Of a stretch of DNA of 64,000 bases, positions 28,293 through 36,866 are shown one piece after another. The stretch spans positions 1 to 64,000 of the forward strand of contig CAKZTD010000143.1 of NCBI GenBank assembly GCA_937921595.1, in the 5' to 3' direction. The translations under genes and the position numbers were made by a program. Below the pieces are notes generated by a model, which searched no databases, had not been told where the DNA came from, and saw nothing but the letters and a program-made list of their open reading frames with translations. The first letter of the stretch is position 1; the number at the start of each line of letters is the position of its first letter. The stretch is from an uncultured Saprospiraceae bacterium (GTDB taxonomy: Bacteria; Bacteroidota; Bacteroidia; Chitinophagales; Saprospiraceae).

Positions 28293-28832
28293 TCTTTAGC
28301 TTCTACCGGTTAATTATGAGATGACCTCAGTCGCTTATGTTTGCAATTTAGCTCGAAGTTTGAGATACTTTTTTTGTTTTCAGTGGTTATTGTGACATTT
28401 AAAAAGCATAACAAATTTGAACAATTAATAAATGACAAACTTTAGGCCATTTTTTTATAATCATCTTTTTAGAGGGGAATATTTTCATTTTATTATAATA
28501 GCTAGCATGAAAACTTGAATTTAGACCTTTAGGGGCTGATTTTAGTGATCGATTATTTATTTTGTTAAATGTATTGTTGGTTATGATATATGTTTAGTTT
28601 ATATCCAAATATTATTCGGATATTCAATGTGACTAGATGCGGTCTTATTTAGTATTGTTGATGTTTTTATTTTAACAACATATAGTTTTTCCTGATTTGC
28701 CGGAGGATTATTATTGATTGGATAGCATTTATTTTTTGCCAAATTATCTAATGGATTTAGGAGCTAAGGATAAAAGAATGATTTTGTTTTATAAAAAGTG
28801 AAGATTTTCCCAACTCATTGATTTATTAATTG

Positions 28833-28861
28833 TTGAAAATATAATTCATTGGCTATCTTTG
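28833..28861 (+). promoter_or_regulatory. Bacteroidota-type promoter of ubiE-porT
   Basis: A -33 TTG (28833-28835), an 18-bp spacer and a perfect -7 box TATCTTTG (28854-28861). Transcription should begin a few bases after 28861. This excludes the TTG at 28859, which is part of the -7 box, as translation start of ubiE, and points to the TTG at 28889. Confidence 0.8.
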
Positions 28862-28888
28862 CGCCATCATCTCAAAATCATAAATACA

Positions 28889-29626
28889 TTGAGTACAGAA
28901 AAAGTTGTTAAACCATACGAAAAAGAGCAAGATGATAAGAAAAGTCAGGTCTCGCGGATGTTTAATAAGATCGCACCTTACTACGATTTTCTAAATCGAT
29001 TTCTATCATTGGGCATTGATACAATCTGGCGTAAAAAGGCTATTAATAAAATCAAAGCTGCAAATCCAAAGTTAATCTTAGATATAGCTACAGGTACAGC
29101 AGATGTAGCTATTGAGATGATTAAGCAACTTAACCCCGATAAAATCATTGGGTTAGATATTTCAAGTGAGATGCTCGAAGTTGGCCAAAAGAAGATCAAT
29201 AAGCGTGAATTGAATAAAAAAATTGAGCTTGTTCTTGGAGATTCTGAAAACCTTAGTTTTGAAGATAACAGCTTCGATGCTGTAACAGTAGCTTTTGGAG
29301 TTAGAAACTTCCAAAACTTAGAAAAAGGATTGAAAGAAATGAATAGGGTCCTTAAAAAGGATGGTCAAGTAATGATCCTCGAATTTTCAAAACCGAAGTT
29401 TTTTCCATTTAAGCAAATATTTAATGCTTACTTCAAATACGTTCTCCCACTAATCGGTCGTTTTACTTCAAAAGATCCAAAAGCCTACAAATATTTGTAT
29501 GATTCAGTACAAGCTTTTCCAGATGGAGACAAATTTGTAGAGATATTAAAGAATACAGGTTATAATTCAATCCAATGCACATCATTAAGTTTAGGAATAT
29601 GTTCAGTATATATCGGAAAGAAGTAG
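28889..29626 (+). CDS. ubiE: Demethylmenaquinone methyltransferase
   Basis: A 245-residue SAM-dependent methyltransferase that carries out the last step of menaquinone synthesis. Family motifs are MFNKIAPYYDFLNRFLSLGID near the N-terminus, SAM motif I LDIATGTADVAIE, GLDISSEMLEVG, and AFGVRNF. The frame can be read back to 28859, but that TTG lies inside the -7 promoter box. The next in-frame TTG at 28889 gives MSTEKVVKPYEKEQ, which fits the family start. A TTG start is unusual for a core gene. The end overlaps the porT start region, so the two are one transcription unit. A futalosine hydrolase gene at 47473 belongs to the same pathway. Confidence 0.93.
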   Translation: MSTEKVVKPYEKEQDDKKSQVSRMFNKIAPYYDFLNRFLSLGIDTIWRKKAINKIKAANPKLILDIATGTADVAIEMIKQLNPDKIIGLDISSEMLEVGQKKINKRELNKKIELVLGDSENLSFEDNSFDAVTVAFGVRNFQNLEKGLKEMNRVLKKDGQVMILEFSKPKFFPFKQIFNAYFKYVLPLIGRFTSKDPKAYKYLYDSVQAFPDGDKFVEILKNTGYNSIQCTSLSLGICSVYIGKK

Positions 29627-30315
29627 TTTTAGCGGCTTTGTTTCTATGTTTTTCATTATCCATTTTTGCTCAATCACATAAAGGAAATTACAATTTCCTG
29701 GATTTTCAGCAGAAACCATATTACTTTGGTATTACTTTAGGATTCAACTCTTCAGATTTTAGAATCTTTCATTCTAGAGAGTTTGTTCTTAATGATTCGA
29801 TTAGCTCGGCTCAATCTGTTACCGGACCAGGATTTAATTTAGGAATCGTTAGTAACTTAAAAGTAGGGCAATACTTCGATTTTCGATTTCTCCCTACCCT
29901 TTCATTTGCAGAACGAAATATCAGATACTCGACTCCTTCAGATGTAAGACCTCCTTACAGTAGGAAAGTTGAATCTGTTTTTGTAGAAATGCCTTTCCAT
30001 ATTAGATACAAATCGGCACCTTATAATGATATGCGACTGTTTATTATAGCTGGAGTAAAATATAGCTTTGATGTGGCTAGTGATTCAAGGACGAGACAAG
30101 CTGATGAAATTGTAAAAATATCACCAACGGATTTTGCTTTTGAATATGGAGCTGGAGTTCAATTTTTCTTTCCATACTTCATCTTTTCTCCTGAGTTCAA
30201 AGTCTCTCATGGAATTAGTAATATCCTAATCTTTAATAAAGAGCTAGAACAATCTAATGTTATTCAAAAGATCTTGTCTAGAACATTTACGGTGTCTTTA
30301 CATTTTGAAGGATAA
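29599..30315 (+). CDS. porT: Type IX secretion / gliding protein PorT
   Basis: A 238-residue outer-membrane beta-barrel protein required in other Bacteroidota for T9SS assembly. The Met at 29599 starts MFSIYRKEVVLAALFLCFSL, a signal peptide, while a Met eight codons earlier (29575) gives a less plausible start. The mature part begins NFLDFQQKPYYFGITLGFN, a PorT hallmark, and has alternating amphipathic strands to a C-terminal FTVSLHFEG. The coding region overlaps the end of ubiE by 28 bp in another frame, the ubiE-porT order known from other Bacteroidota. It is followed by a strong terminator. Confidence 0.88.
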   Translation: MFSIYRKEVVLAALFLCFSLSIFAQSHKGNYNFLDFQQKPYYFGITLGFNSSDFRIFHSREFVLNDSISSAQSVTGPGFNLGIVSNLKVGQYFDFRFLPTLSFAERNIRYSTPSDVRPPYSRKVESVFVEMPFHIRYKSAPYNDMRLFIIAGVKYSFDVASDSRTRQADEIVKISPTDFAFEYGAGVQFFFPYFIFSPEFKVSHGISNILIFNKELEQSNVIQKILSRTFTVSLHFEG

Positions 30316-30334
30316 TACCAGGCATTATAAATTG

Positions 30335-30372
30335 AAAAACTCCTATCAGCAAAAGTTGATAGGAGTTTTTTT
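30335..30372. terminator. Terminator after porT
   Basis: A 14-bp perfect stem (30335-30348 and 30357-30370) with an 8-base loop and a T7 tail. It also has A-rich sequence on the other side, so it may serve the convergent acpH gene. Confidence 0.93.
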
Positions 30373-30410
30373 ATGGTTTTATTCTTATTAATTTGACATC
30401 AGATGATGAA

Positions 30411-30992
30411 TTAACAATTGCACTGACTGTCCACAAATTGAATCACCTCTGGGAAAAATTGATTGAATTCTGAATCGTAGGCTTCATAATCCTGTTTCAA
30501 ATGATCAAAAGCATTGATGAAATTGGAAGGAAATGAAGTTCTTTCGTCCATTTTTTTAAATGTAAACAACATACCTTCTTTGGTTCCATAAGCTTGAAGC
30601 CAATTCCCTTTTATCATTTCAGGAAGTCTTCGCTGTAATTTGTGAGGCAGCTCCCCCATTCTATCGTTGAGTATTTCATAAATGTACTTGGCGAAATCAT
30701 CAAGACTCTGTCCAGAGTACTTAGTCCAGTTATTGGCTAGTAAATGATCAAAAAGAATATCGATAACTACAGGGGCATATTTTGAATGAAAAGGCTGTAA
30801 TCGATGGACACCCTCTAATACCACAGGGTGAGTATCTGTATAAGTATCTATCTGACGGTGCAGAATAATCCCTTTTTGGATACTTTCTGAATAATTTTCT
30901 ACTTCTTTATTTCTAATAAAATCTGCTATAAAGTTACCAATAAGCAGATCTTCATTATCACAAGAGAGAAATAAATGGGCAAGAAAATTCAT
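30411..30992 (-). CDS. acpH: Acyl carrier protein phosphodiesterase family protein
   Basis: A 193-residue cytoplasmic protein. MNFLAHLFLS at the start, GNFIADFIRNK (19-29), IILHRQIDTYTDTHPVV (about 42-58) and DILFDHLLANNW (about 78-89) are the conserved blocks of AcpH. These His/Asp clusters bind the metal that cleaves phosphopantetheine from holo-ACP. Length is the family norm. It is divergent from ychF, and the promoter of ychF overlaps its start region. Confidence 0.88.
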   Translation of the reverse strand: MNFLAHLFLSCDNEDLLIGNFIADFIRNKEVENYSESIQKGIILHRQIDTYTDTHPVVLEGVHRLQPFHSKYAPVVIDILFDHLLANNWTKYSGQSLDDFAKYIYEILNDRMGELPHKLQRRLPEMIKGNWLQAYGTKEGMLFTFKKMDERTSFPSNFINAFDHLKQDYEAYDSEFNQFFPEVIQFVDSQCNC

Positions 30993-30995
30993 GTA

Positions 30996-31026
30996 TTGTT
31001 AGGGTTGTTGAAAAAGTATATATTTG
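30996..31026 (+). promoter_or_regulatory. Bacteroidota-type promoter of ychF
   Basis: A -33 TTG (30996-30998), a 20-bp spacer and a perfect -7 TATATTTG (31019-31026). It gives a leader of about 100 bases before the ATG at 31135. It lies next to the acpH start on the other strand. Confidence 0.7.
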
Positions 31027-31134
31027 CAGCCTGAAATCCGCAACGTTGAAATTTGATTAACGTTGATGTGAAGGTAATAGTTTTTATGATTAAACAATTG
31101 GTCTAAAATAGACCTAAAACAAAATATTAAGAAA

Positions 31135-32232
31135 ATGGCTCTAAAATGTGGTATTGTAGGATTGCCTAATGTTGGAAAATCTACCCTATTCAATGCTTTG
31201 ACCTCAGCAAAAGCATTGGCTGCAAACTACCCTTTTGCAACAAAAGAACCGAATATTGGAATGATAACCGTTCCTGATACTCGATTGGACGAATTGAGTA
31301 AATTGGTAAATCCTCAAAAGATTCAACCAACTACTATTGAGATTGTAGATATCGCCGGTTTGATTAAAGGTGCTAGTCAAGGGGAAGGTCTTGGAAATCA
31401 GTTTTTAGCAAATATTCGCGAAGTAGATGCAATTATCCATGTAGTAAGATGCTTTGATGATACAAATGTTGTCCATGTGGATGGAAGTGTTGACCCCGTT
31501 AGAGATAAGGAAATCATCGATACTGAACTTTTGCTTAAAGATCTGGAGACTGTCGAAAAAAGATTAGATAAGCAGAAAAAGCAGGCTAAGGGTGGAGATA
31601 AATTAGAAGCGAAAAGAGCTGCTGGAATCGAGAAAATTAAAGAACATCTGGAAACGAATAATCCTGCAAGGACTTTTGAAGTAGATGATGAAATGGTGGA
31701 AATATTTAATAGCATGATGCTATTGACTGCTAAGCCTATTCTATATGTTTGTAATGTCGATGAATCTGCTGTTCATGAAGGAAATGATTATACTGCAAAA
31801 TTCAAAGAATTAGTAGCAAATGAAAATGCAGAAGTAATTTTAATCAGTGCTGGTATTGAAGCTGATATTGCAGAGTTAGAATCTAAAGAGGAACAATTGG
31901 AATTCTTGACTGACATGGGATTAGAAGAACCTGGTGTAAATCGAGTGATTCAGTCAGGGTATAAATTATTGAATTTAATCACTTATTTCACTGCTGGTGA
32001 AAAAGAAGTAAGAGCCTGGACCATTGAGGTTGGAACGAAGGCTCCTGGTGCTGCGGGTGTAATTCATACTGATTTTGAAAAAGGATTTATTCGAGCGGAG
32101 GTAATTAAATATAATGATTTTATAGCCTTAGGATCAGAACAGGCAGTAAAAGAAGCAGGAAAGATGAGTGTAGAAGGAAAGGAATATGTGGTTGGTGATG
32201 GTGATGTTATGCACTTTAGATTCAACGTATAA
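31135..32232 (+). CDS. ychF: Redox-regulated ATPase YchF (Obg family)
   Basis: A 365-residue ribosome-associated P-loop protein that prefers ATP. G1 is GLPNVGKST (9-17), and the NYPFATKEPN switch I follows at 31-40. G3 is in VDIAGLIKGASQGEGLGNQFL. The C-terminal TGS domain contains YFTAGEKEVRAWTIEVGTKAPGAAG, and FRFNV ends the protein as usual. Full length, complete domain order. A long-stem terminator follows. Confidence 0.96.
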   Translation: MALKCGIVGLPNVGKSTLFNALTSAKALAANYPFATKEPNIGMITVPDTRLDELSKLVNPQKIQPTTIEIVDIAGLIKGASQGEGLGNQFLANIREVDAIIHVVRCFDDTNVVHVDGSVDPVRDKEIIDTELLLKDLETVEKRLDKQKKQAKGGDKLEAKRAAGIEKIKEHLETNNPARTFEVDDEMVEIFNSMMLLTAKPILYVCNVDESAVHEGNDYTAKFKELVANENAEVILISAGIEADIAELESKEEQLEFLTDMGLEEPGVNRVIQSGYKLLNLITYFTAGEKEVRAWTIEVGTKAPGAAGVIHTDFEKGFIRAEVIKYNDFIALGSEQAVKEAGKMSVEGKEYVVGDGDVMHFRFNV

Positions 32233-32293
32233 TTCTAAAGCAAATACAAATTCATTTGTAAAAATGTATTTTGTATTTCAAAATTAAGTCAAT

Positions 32294-32346
32294 AAAAAAG
32301 TCCAAGTTAGATACTCTTTAACAAGTATTTATCTTGGACTTTTTTT
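32294..32346. terminator. Terminator after ychF
   Basis: Outer stem of 13 bp (32294-32306 and 32333-32345), inner pairing around the centre, T-run at the end and A-run at the start. It can act in both directions for ychF and the AP2-domain gene. Confidence 0.88.
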
Positions 32347-32395
32347 ATTTATTTGATAAGGTAGAAAATACAATTGATTATAGAAAAAATAGAAC

Positions 32396-32935
32396 TTAAA
32401 CCTTGTTCTTTATCACATTAATTTTTCCATCATCACCGAATAATTCCTTGGACTTTTTGTTATAGGCTACTGCAGCTTCTTCAGCTGTAGCAAACATACC
32501 TATGTGCATGGATTTTCGGTTGACAGAAATAACTGCTCTAAACCTATTGTTTTCTTTGTAGACGCCAGTATAACCAACTTTTGAACTGGTTTTTCGTTGT
32601 CTACTTGCCACCGATCTTGATCTGTAACAGACATTTTCCAAACGACAATCAAGCTTATTACCATTTTTGGCACCAACTAGATTTTTGTTTGATGATTTGG
32701 AATTGTCAAGAAATTTCTCGGCAACTAACTTGTGAAGATAAATGGTTTCTGTTTTGTAACCTCCTCCAGCTTTGGGCCATGTCTTTTGCCAGACAGCACA
32801 TCCGCTAGAATGTCTTCGTAAGTTATTAATAAAATCTACTTTGGATAAGTAGGGGTCTGTGGTAAGGTATTCGTATACCTTTGAATCCAGAATGACTGTG
32901 TCATCTGCATTCTTTAATTTTACTTTGTACAACAC
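32396..32935 (-). CDS. AP2-domain protein with degenerate HNH-like N-terminal half
   Basis: A 179-residue DNA-binding protein. Residues 120-175 (VGYTGVYKENNRFRAVI, IGMFATAEEAAVAYNKKSKE) are an AP2/ERF domain. Residues 66-103 (YLHKLVAEKFL, then NGNKLDCRLENV) match the HNH_3 homing-endonuclease pattern, but the central catalytic His that normally precedes the NGNK block is replaced by Ala/Lys (VGAKNGNK). It has the layout of a phage or intron-type HNH-AP2 endonuclease that has lost nuclease activity and may now be a regulator. No intron or intein is seen in the neighbouring genes. Confidence 0.7.
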   Translation of the reverse strand: MLYKVKLKNADDTVILDSKVYEYLTTDPYLSKVDFINNLRRHSSGCAVWQKTWPKAGGGYKTETIYLHKLVAEKFLDNSKSSNKNLVGAKNGNKLDCRLENVCYRSRSVASRQRKTSSKVGYTGVYKENNRFRAVISVNRKSMHIGMFATAEEAAVAYNKKSKELFGDDGKINVIKNKV

Positions 32936-33305
32936 GCTCTCTCAATTTTAAGTTAAATAAAAGCCTTTTAAAAAATCAAGTATAAGCTCTCTATCTTATA
33001 CTTTGGATATGAATAGCTGATCTGTGTTAAATTCTTTGATATTTTAAATAGAAAATTTACTTTTAAGCAAAATGCATAGAAAGTAATTCTTCAAATCTAT
33101 TAATTAGGTTAAAAGTTGATTTAAGCTTATGGAGAAGAATAAATGTATTTGAGTTGTGTTTGTTTGGTACACCAAAGTTCTTACAAATTAATTAAATTAC
33201 CAATATGCATCTAATAAAACTGTCGTTTATCTAGTGTTATTAGGTAAAATACCTATAATCCATATGCTGTTCATGTACATATTTTGATGCTTTATACCTA
33301 ATTTC
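32936..33305. other. Intergenic region between the AP2 gene and ribD
   Basis: 370 bp, divergent genes on both sides, so promoters for both must lie here. AT-rich, no repeat, RNA gene or coding frame recognised, and no FMN riboswitch structure recognised before ribD. Confidence 0.5.
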
Positions 33306-34343
33306 ATGAAAGAAAACCACAATTTATATATAAAAAGGTGTTTTGACCTTGCTTTATTGGGAAGAGGAAATGTTTCTCCAAATCCTCTTGTGGGAGCTGT
33401 TATCGTTTTTCAAAATAAGATCATAGGAGAAGGCTATCATATGAAATATGGAGAGGCACATGCAGAGGTAAATGCGGTTAAAAGTGTTTTGCCTGAAGAT
33501 CTGCATTTGCTTTCAAAAAGCACGATATATATTAATCTTGAACCATGCTGTATACATGGCAATACCCCACCCTGCACAGATTTAATCATCAAAAATGAAA
33601 TTCCAAAAGTTGTCTTCTCTTGTGTAGATCAAACTTCTGGTGTCAAAGGAAATAGTATTAAAATTTTAGAAGAAGCTGGTATTGAAGTTATAACAGGAAT
33701 TTTAAAAGAACAGGGAGAACGGATAATAAGTGAAAGGACTATTTTTACAACTCAACAGAGGCCTTATGTGATCTTGAAATATGCTCAATCTAATGATGGA
33801 TTTATTGGTAAGCCGAATGAAAAGATATGGTTAACAAATCCAATTTCAAAAAGATTAGTTCATAAATGGAGAGGTGAAATAGCTAGTATTCTTGTTGGAA
33901 CCAATACTGCTTCGACGGATAATCCGAGTTTAAACAACCGCTTATATTTTGGAAAATCGCCTCTGAGGATTGTTTTTGATAGAAAGTTAAGACTAGATCA
34001 AAGCCTAAACCTACTAGATAATAGAGAACCGACATGGGTGATTACGGAGGACTTTACAAGAAAAAGTAAAGATCTATTGTCCTATATCAATATCGAATTC
34101 AATGATCAATTAATCCCGAATTTGATGAAAAAGTTACACGATCAAAAAATCAGTTCTATTTTGGTAGAAGGTGGAAAGCAAATCTTGGATTCATTCATTC
34201 AACAAGAACTTTGGGATGAAGCTCGGGTATTTACAAGTCCTTCCTTATTATCAAACGGTTTAGAAGCTCCTACTTACAGACAAAAAGCTCATTTTGAACA
34301 AAGGATTTTGGATGATAAATTAGAGGTATTCTTCAGAGAATAA
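33306..34343 (+). CDS. ribD: Bifunctional riboflavin biosynthesis protein RibD
   Basis: A 345-residue enzyme that deaminates and then reduces the pyrimidine intermediate of riboflavin synthesis. The deaminase half has zinc ligands in HAEVNAV (His52, Glu54) and EPCCIHGNTPPC (Cys81 and Cys90). The reductase half begins near 150 with RPYVILKYAQSNDGFIG, and ILVGTNTASTDNPSLNNR and ILVEGGKQILDSFI follow. The domain order is standard. It stands alone rather than in a rib operon. Confidence 0.94.
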   Translation: MKENHNLYIKRCFDLALLGRGNVSPNPLVGAVIVFQNKIIGEGYHMKYGEAHAEVNAVKSVLPEDLHLLSKSTIYINLEPCCIHGNTPPCTDLIIKNEIPKVVFSCVDQTSGVKGNSIKILEEAGIEVITGILKEQGERIISERTIFTTQQRPYVILKYAQSNDGFIGKPNEKIWLTNPISKRLVHKWRGEIASILVGTNTASTDNPSLNNRLYFGKSPLRIVFDRKLRLDQSLNLLDNREPTWVITEDFTRKSKDLLSYINIEFNDQLIPNLMKKLHDQKISSILVEGGKQILDSFIQQELWDEARVFTSPSLLSNGLEAPTYRQKAHFEQRILDDKLEVFFRE

Positions 34344-34578
34344 CGAATTTATAATATTCTTAACATGTCTTTGCATGCTTCTTGCTTTATAGCTAAATAT
34401 CAAAACTTACTGACAGGTAGTAAGAATAAAGTTAATCTTTTATTAAAGTAGATGGTAGATGCATGCAAGGATTTGGATTATTTGTTTAAAAGTATCTAAT
34501 TTACAGTACTAAGTAATTTAGACCAAATGATTTACAATTTAATATTGATTTCAAAGTAAACCTTACTCAGATAAATAA

Positions 34579-35154
34579 ATGAGAGAAATGAGCAAGCTTC
34601 TGTTTCCAATTCTGTTGTCCTTCTTAGTTTTATCAACTTTGTCCTTTACCTACAAAGTTGATAAGGTGCAATGGTATAGCTGGGAGCAAGCGATGGAGTT
34701 ATCGAAAAACGAGCAAAAAAAGATCATGGTCTTCATTCATACAGACAAATGTAATTGGTGTATGAAAATGGAAAACTCAACCTTCAATGAAGAACATATT
34801 TCTGCATATCTAAATGAAAAGTATCTTCCTGTAAAATTCAATGCTCAACAAAAGGAGCCTATTAAATTTAACGGCCAGGAATACAAATACGTAAATCAAG
34901 GTAAAAGCGGCTATCATGAACTTGCAGCTTCTTTGACAGGAGGAAGGATGGTCTACCCTACTTCTGTATTTTTAGATCAAGATGGACGTGTTTTACAATC
35001 TATTCAAGGTTATCAGGAGAATAAAGTTTTTGAAATGATTATGACTTTCTTTGGTGAAGATCATCACATGAAAACGCCTTGGAAAAAATATGTAACGAAT
35101 TATACTCCGATTATTCAAGCGCAACCGGTTTTTGTTCCGGATGATAAAGAATAG
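34579..35154 (+). CDS. Exported thioredoxin-fold protein
   Basis: A 191-residue periplasmic protein. An N-terminal hydrophobic signal (about 6-24) precedes a thioredoxin fold with CNWC at 58-61 in FIHTDKCNWCMKME, the DUF255/DsbD-gamma-like subtype. YPTSVFLDQDGRVL holds the cis-proline equivalent. It probably reduces or oxidises disulfides in the envelope. Start chosen at 34579, and a Met three codons later is equally possible. A terminator follows. Confidence 0.82.
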   Translation: MREMSKLLFPILLSFLVLSTLSFTYKVDKVQWYSWEQAMELSKNEQKKIMVFIHTDKCNWCMKMENSTFNEEHISAYLNEKYLPVKFNAQQKEPIKFNGQEYKYVNQGKSGYHELAASLTGGRMVYPTSVFLDQDGRVLQSIQGYQENKVFEMIMTFFGEDHHMKTPWKKYVTNYTPIIQAQPVFVPDDKE

Positions 35155-35180
35155 AATCAAACAAATTTCAGATTAAAAAG

Positions 35181-35219
35181 AAAAAGAGTGAACGTCGTTT
35201 AAACGTTCACTCTTTTTTT
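35181..35219. terminator. Bidirectional terminator
   Basis: A 15-bp perfect stem (35181-35195 and 35203-35217) with a 7-base loop, A5 before and T7 at the end. It lies between the convergent thioredoxin-fold and HerA-like genes. Confidence 0.93.
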
Positions 35220-35243
35220 ATACTAATGTTAGTCTGCTAACTT

Positions 35244-36815
35244 TTAAAACCAAGAAGATTTTCTACGCTTACTTTTTCCTCCAATTCCAAATACGCCAAG
35301 TAAGCCTCTAGTTAGTTCTCTAGCTATCGTTCTTCCAATTTGACGAGTAGTCGTATTACTCATCACTTTTTCAACCGTACTTTTCTCTCTTCTTCTAGAC
35401 CTTGGTTTAGATACTTTCGCTTGTTGCTTTTTGAGCTCCACTTGTTTTTCAGCTTCTTGAAAATCTTCGATTTTTTCACCAAGAATCTCATAAGCACTTT
35501 CTCGATCTATTGGATCATTATATTTTAAGATCAACTTTGAATCAATCAAAACGGTATTGATCTCATCATTAGTCAAAACATCCATTCTAGATTGAGGAGC
35601 TCTAAGCATCGTATGTGCTAATGGCGTTGGAATACCTTTTTCATTTAAGGTAGTGACCAATGCCTCCCCGATTCCTAATTCCGTCAAAATCGTTTCTACA
35701 TCATAAAATTCTGAATCTGGATAATTCTGAGCAGCTAATTTGATGGCTTTACGATCTTTAGCAGTAAAGGCTCTTAAAGCATGTTGGATTTTTAAACCTA
35801 ATTGACCCAATACTGCATCTGGTACATCAACCGGGTTTTGAGTGATGAAGAATAAACCAACTCCTTTAGAACGAATCAATTTGACGATGGATTCGATCTG
35901 ATTCAAAAGTGCTTTGGAAGCTTCATCAAATACGAGGTGAGCCTCATCTATAAATATAACTAGCTTTGGTTGATCACTATCTCCTTCTTCTGGAAATGTT
36001 GAATAAACCTCTGCAAGCAATTGTAGCATAAAAGAGGAAAACAATTTTGGTTTATCTTGAATATCCGTTAATCTTAGAATAGAAACTACGCCTTTCCCGT
36101 TTTCATCAATTCTACAAAGGTCATCTACCTCAAATGACTTCTCTCCAAAAAAGACTTCAGCCCCTTGCTGTTCTAATACTACAATCTTACGCATGATCGC
36201 TCCAACAGAAGCTGTAGAAAGACGACCATAATCTGCTTCGATTTCTTTTTTACCTTGATTAGTAAGAAATTGCAAAGTTTTCCGCATATCCTTAAGATCT
36301 AAAAGCGGAATGTTATTATCATCACAATATTTAAAAACTACAGCAACGATACCAGACTGTGTATCATTTAAATCCAGGATTTTAGAAAATAAAACAGGAC
36401 CAAACTCAGTAACTGTTGCTCTTAATCTTGCTCCTTTCTCATCGGATAATGTCAAAAATTCAACAGGGCTTTTTCCAGCTTCAAAAGGGAAACCGATTTT
36501 TTCATGTCGCTCATCAATTTTTGGATGACCTGTACTTGGAACCGCAATACCACTTAGATCACCTTTAACATCCATCAATAATACTGGGATACTTTTTGCA
36601 GAAAGTTGCTCTGCAATAATTTGAAGTGTTTTTGTTTTTCCAGAACCAGTAGCACCTGCGATTAATCCGTGTCGGTTCATCATTTTTAAAGGAATACGAA
36701 CCAAGGAATTTGTCATCACTTCTCCATCAAGCATTCCAGCTCCTAGCACAATACTTTCCCCTTCGAAAGAATACCCTTCCTCTATGATCTGTCTGAATTT
36801 TTCTGAGTTTGACAT
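35244..36815 (-). CDS. HerA/YjgR-like ATPase (DUF853)
   Basis: A 523-residue cytoplasmic P-loop ATPase. Walker A is GATGSGKT at 54-61, VLLMDVKGDLSG follows, and LVIFIDEAHLVFDEA is Walker B. FFITQNPVDVPDAVLGQLG is the sensor region typical of the DUF853 (YjgR) branch of the HerA/FtsK superfamily. The C-terminal tail is basic (RSRRREK, then GGKSKRRKSSWF) and could bind nucleic acid. It is the third gene of a probable operon, 51 bp after the nuclease gene. Function of YjgR is not known. Confidence 0.9.
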   Translation of the reverse strand: MSNSEKFRQIIEEGYSFEGESIVLGAGMLDGEVMTNSLVRIPLKMMNRHGLIAGATGSGKTKTLQIIAEQLSAKSIPVLLMDVKGDLSGIAVPSTGHPKIDERHEKIGFPFEAGKSPVEFLTLSDEKGARLRATVTEFGPVLFSKILDLNDTQSGIVAVVFKYCDDNNIPLLDLKDMRKTLQFLTNQGKKEIEADYGRLSTASVGAIMRKIVVLEQQGAEVFFGEKSFEVDDLCRIDENGKGVVSILRLTDIQDKPKLFSSFMLQLLAEVYSTFPEEGDSDQPKLVIFIDEAHLVFDEASKALLNQIESIVKLIRSKGVGLFFITQNPVDVPDAVLGQLGLKIQHALRAFTAKDRKAIKLAAQNYPDSEFYDVETILTELGIGEALVTTLNEKGIPTPLAHTMLRAPQSRMDVLTNDEINTVLIDSKLILKYNDPIDRESAYEILGEKIEDFQEAEKQVELKKQQAKVSKPRSRRREKSTVEKVMSNTTTRQIGRTIARELTRGLLGVFGIGGKSKRRKSSWF

Positions 36816-36866
36816 AATTGTCTAATATTTGAAAGTTATTTTATTATTCAAAAATAATACGAAAAC

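Larger units (their letters stand above)
28100..28888. other. Long AT-rich intergenic region before ubiE
   Basis: About 790 bp with no convincing coding frame or RNA gene. It holds two copies of ACCTGACAGG (28231-28240 and 28283-28292) in related contexts, and at its right end the ubiE promoter. The rest is AT-rich and featureless to the eye. Confidence 0.6.

Noticed and set aside
28859..28888. Upstream TTG start for ubiE
   Set aside because: The TTG is part of the -7 promoter box, so it would not be in the transcript.
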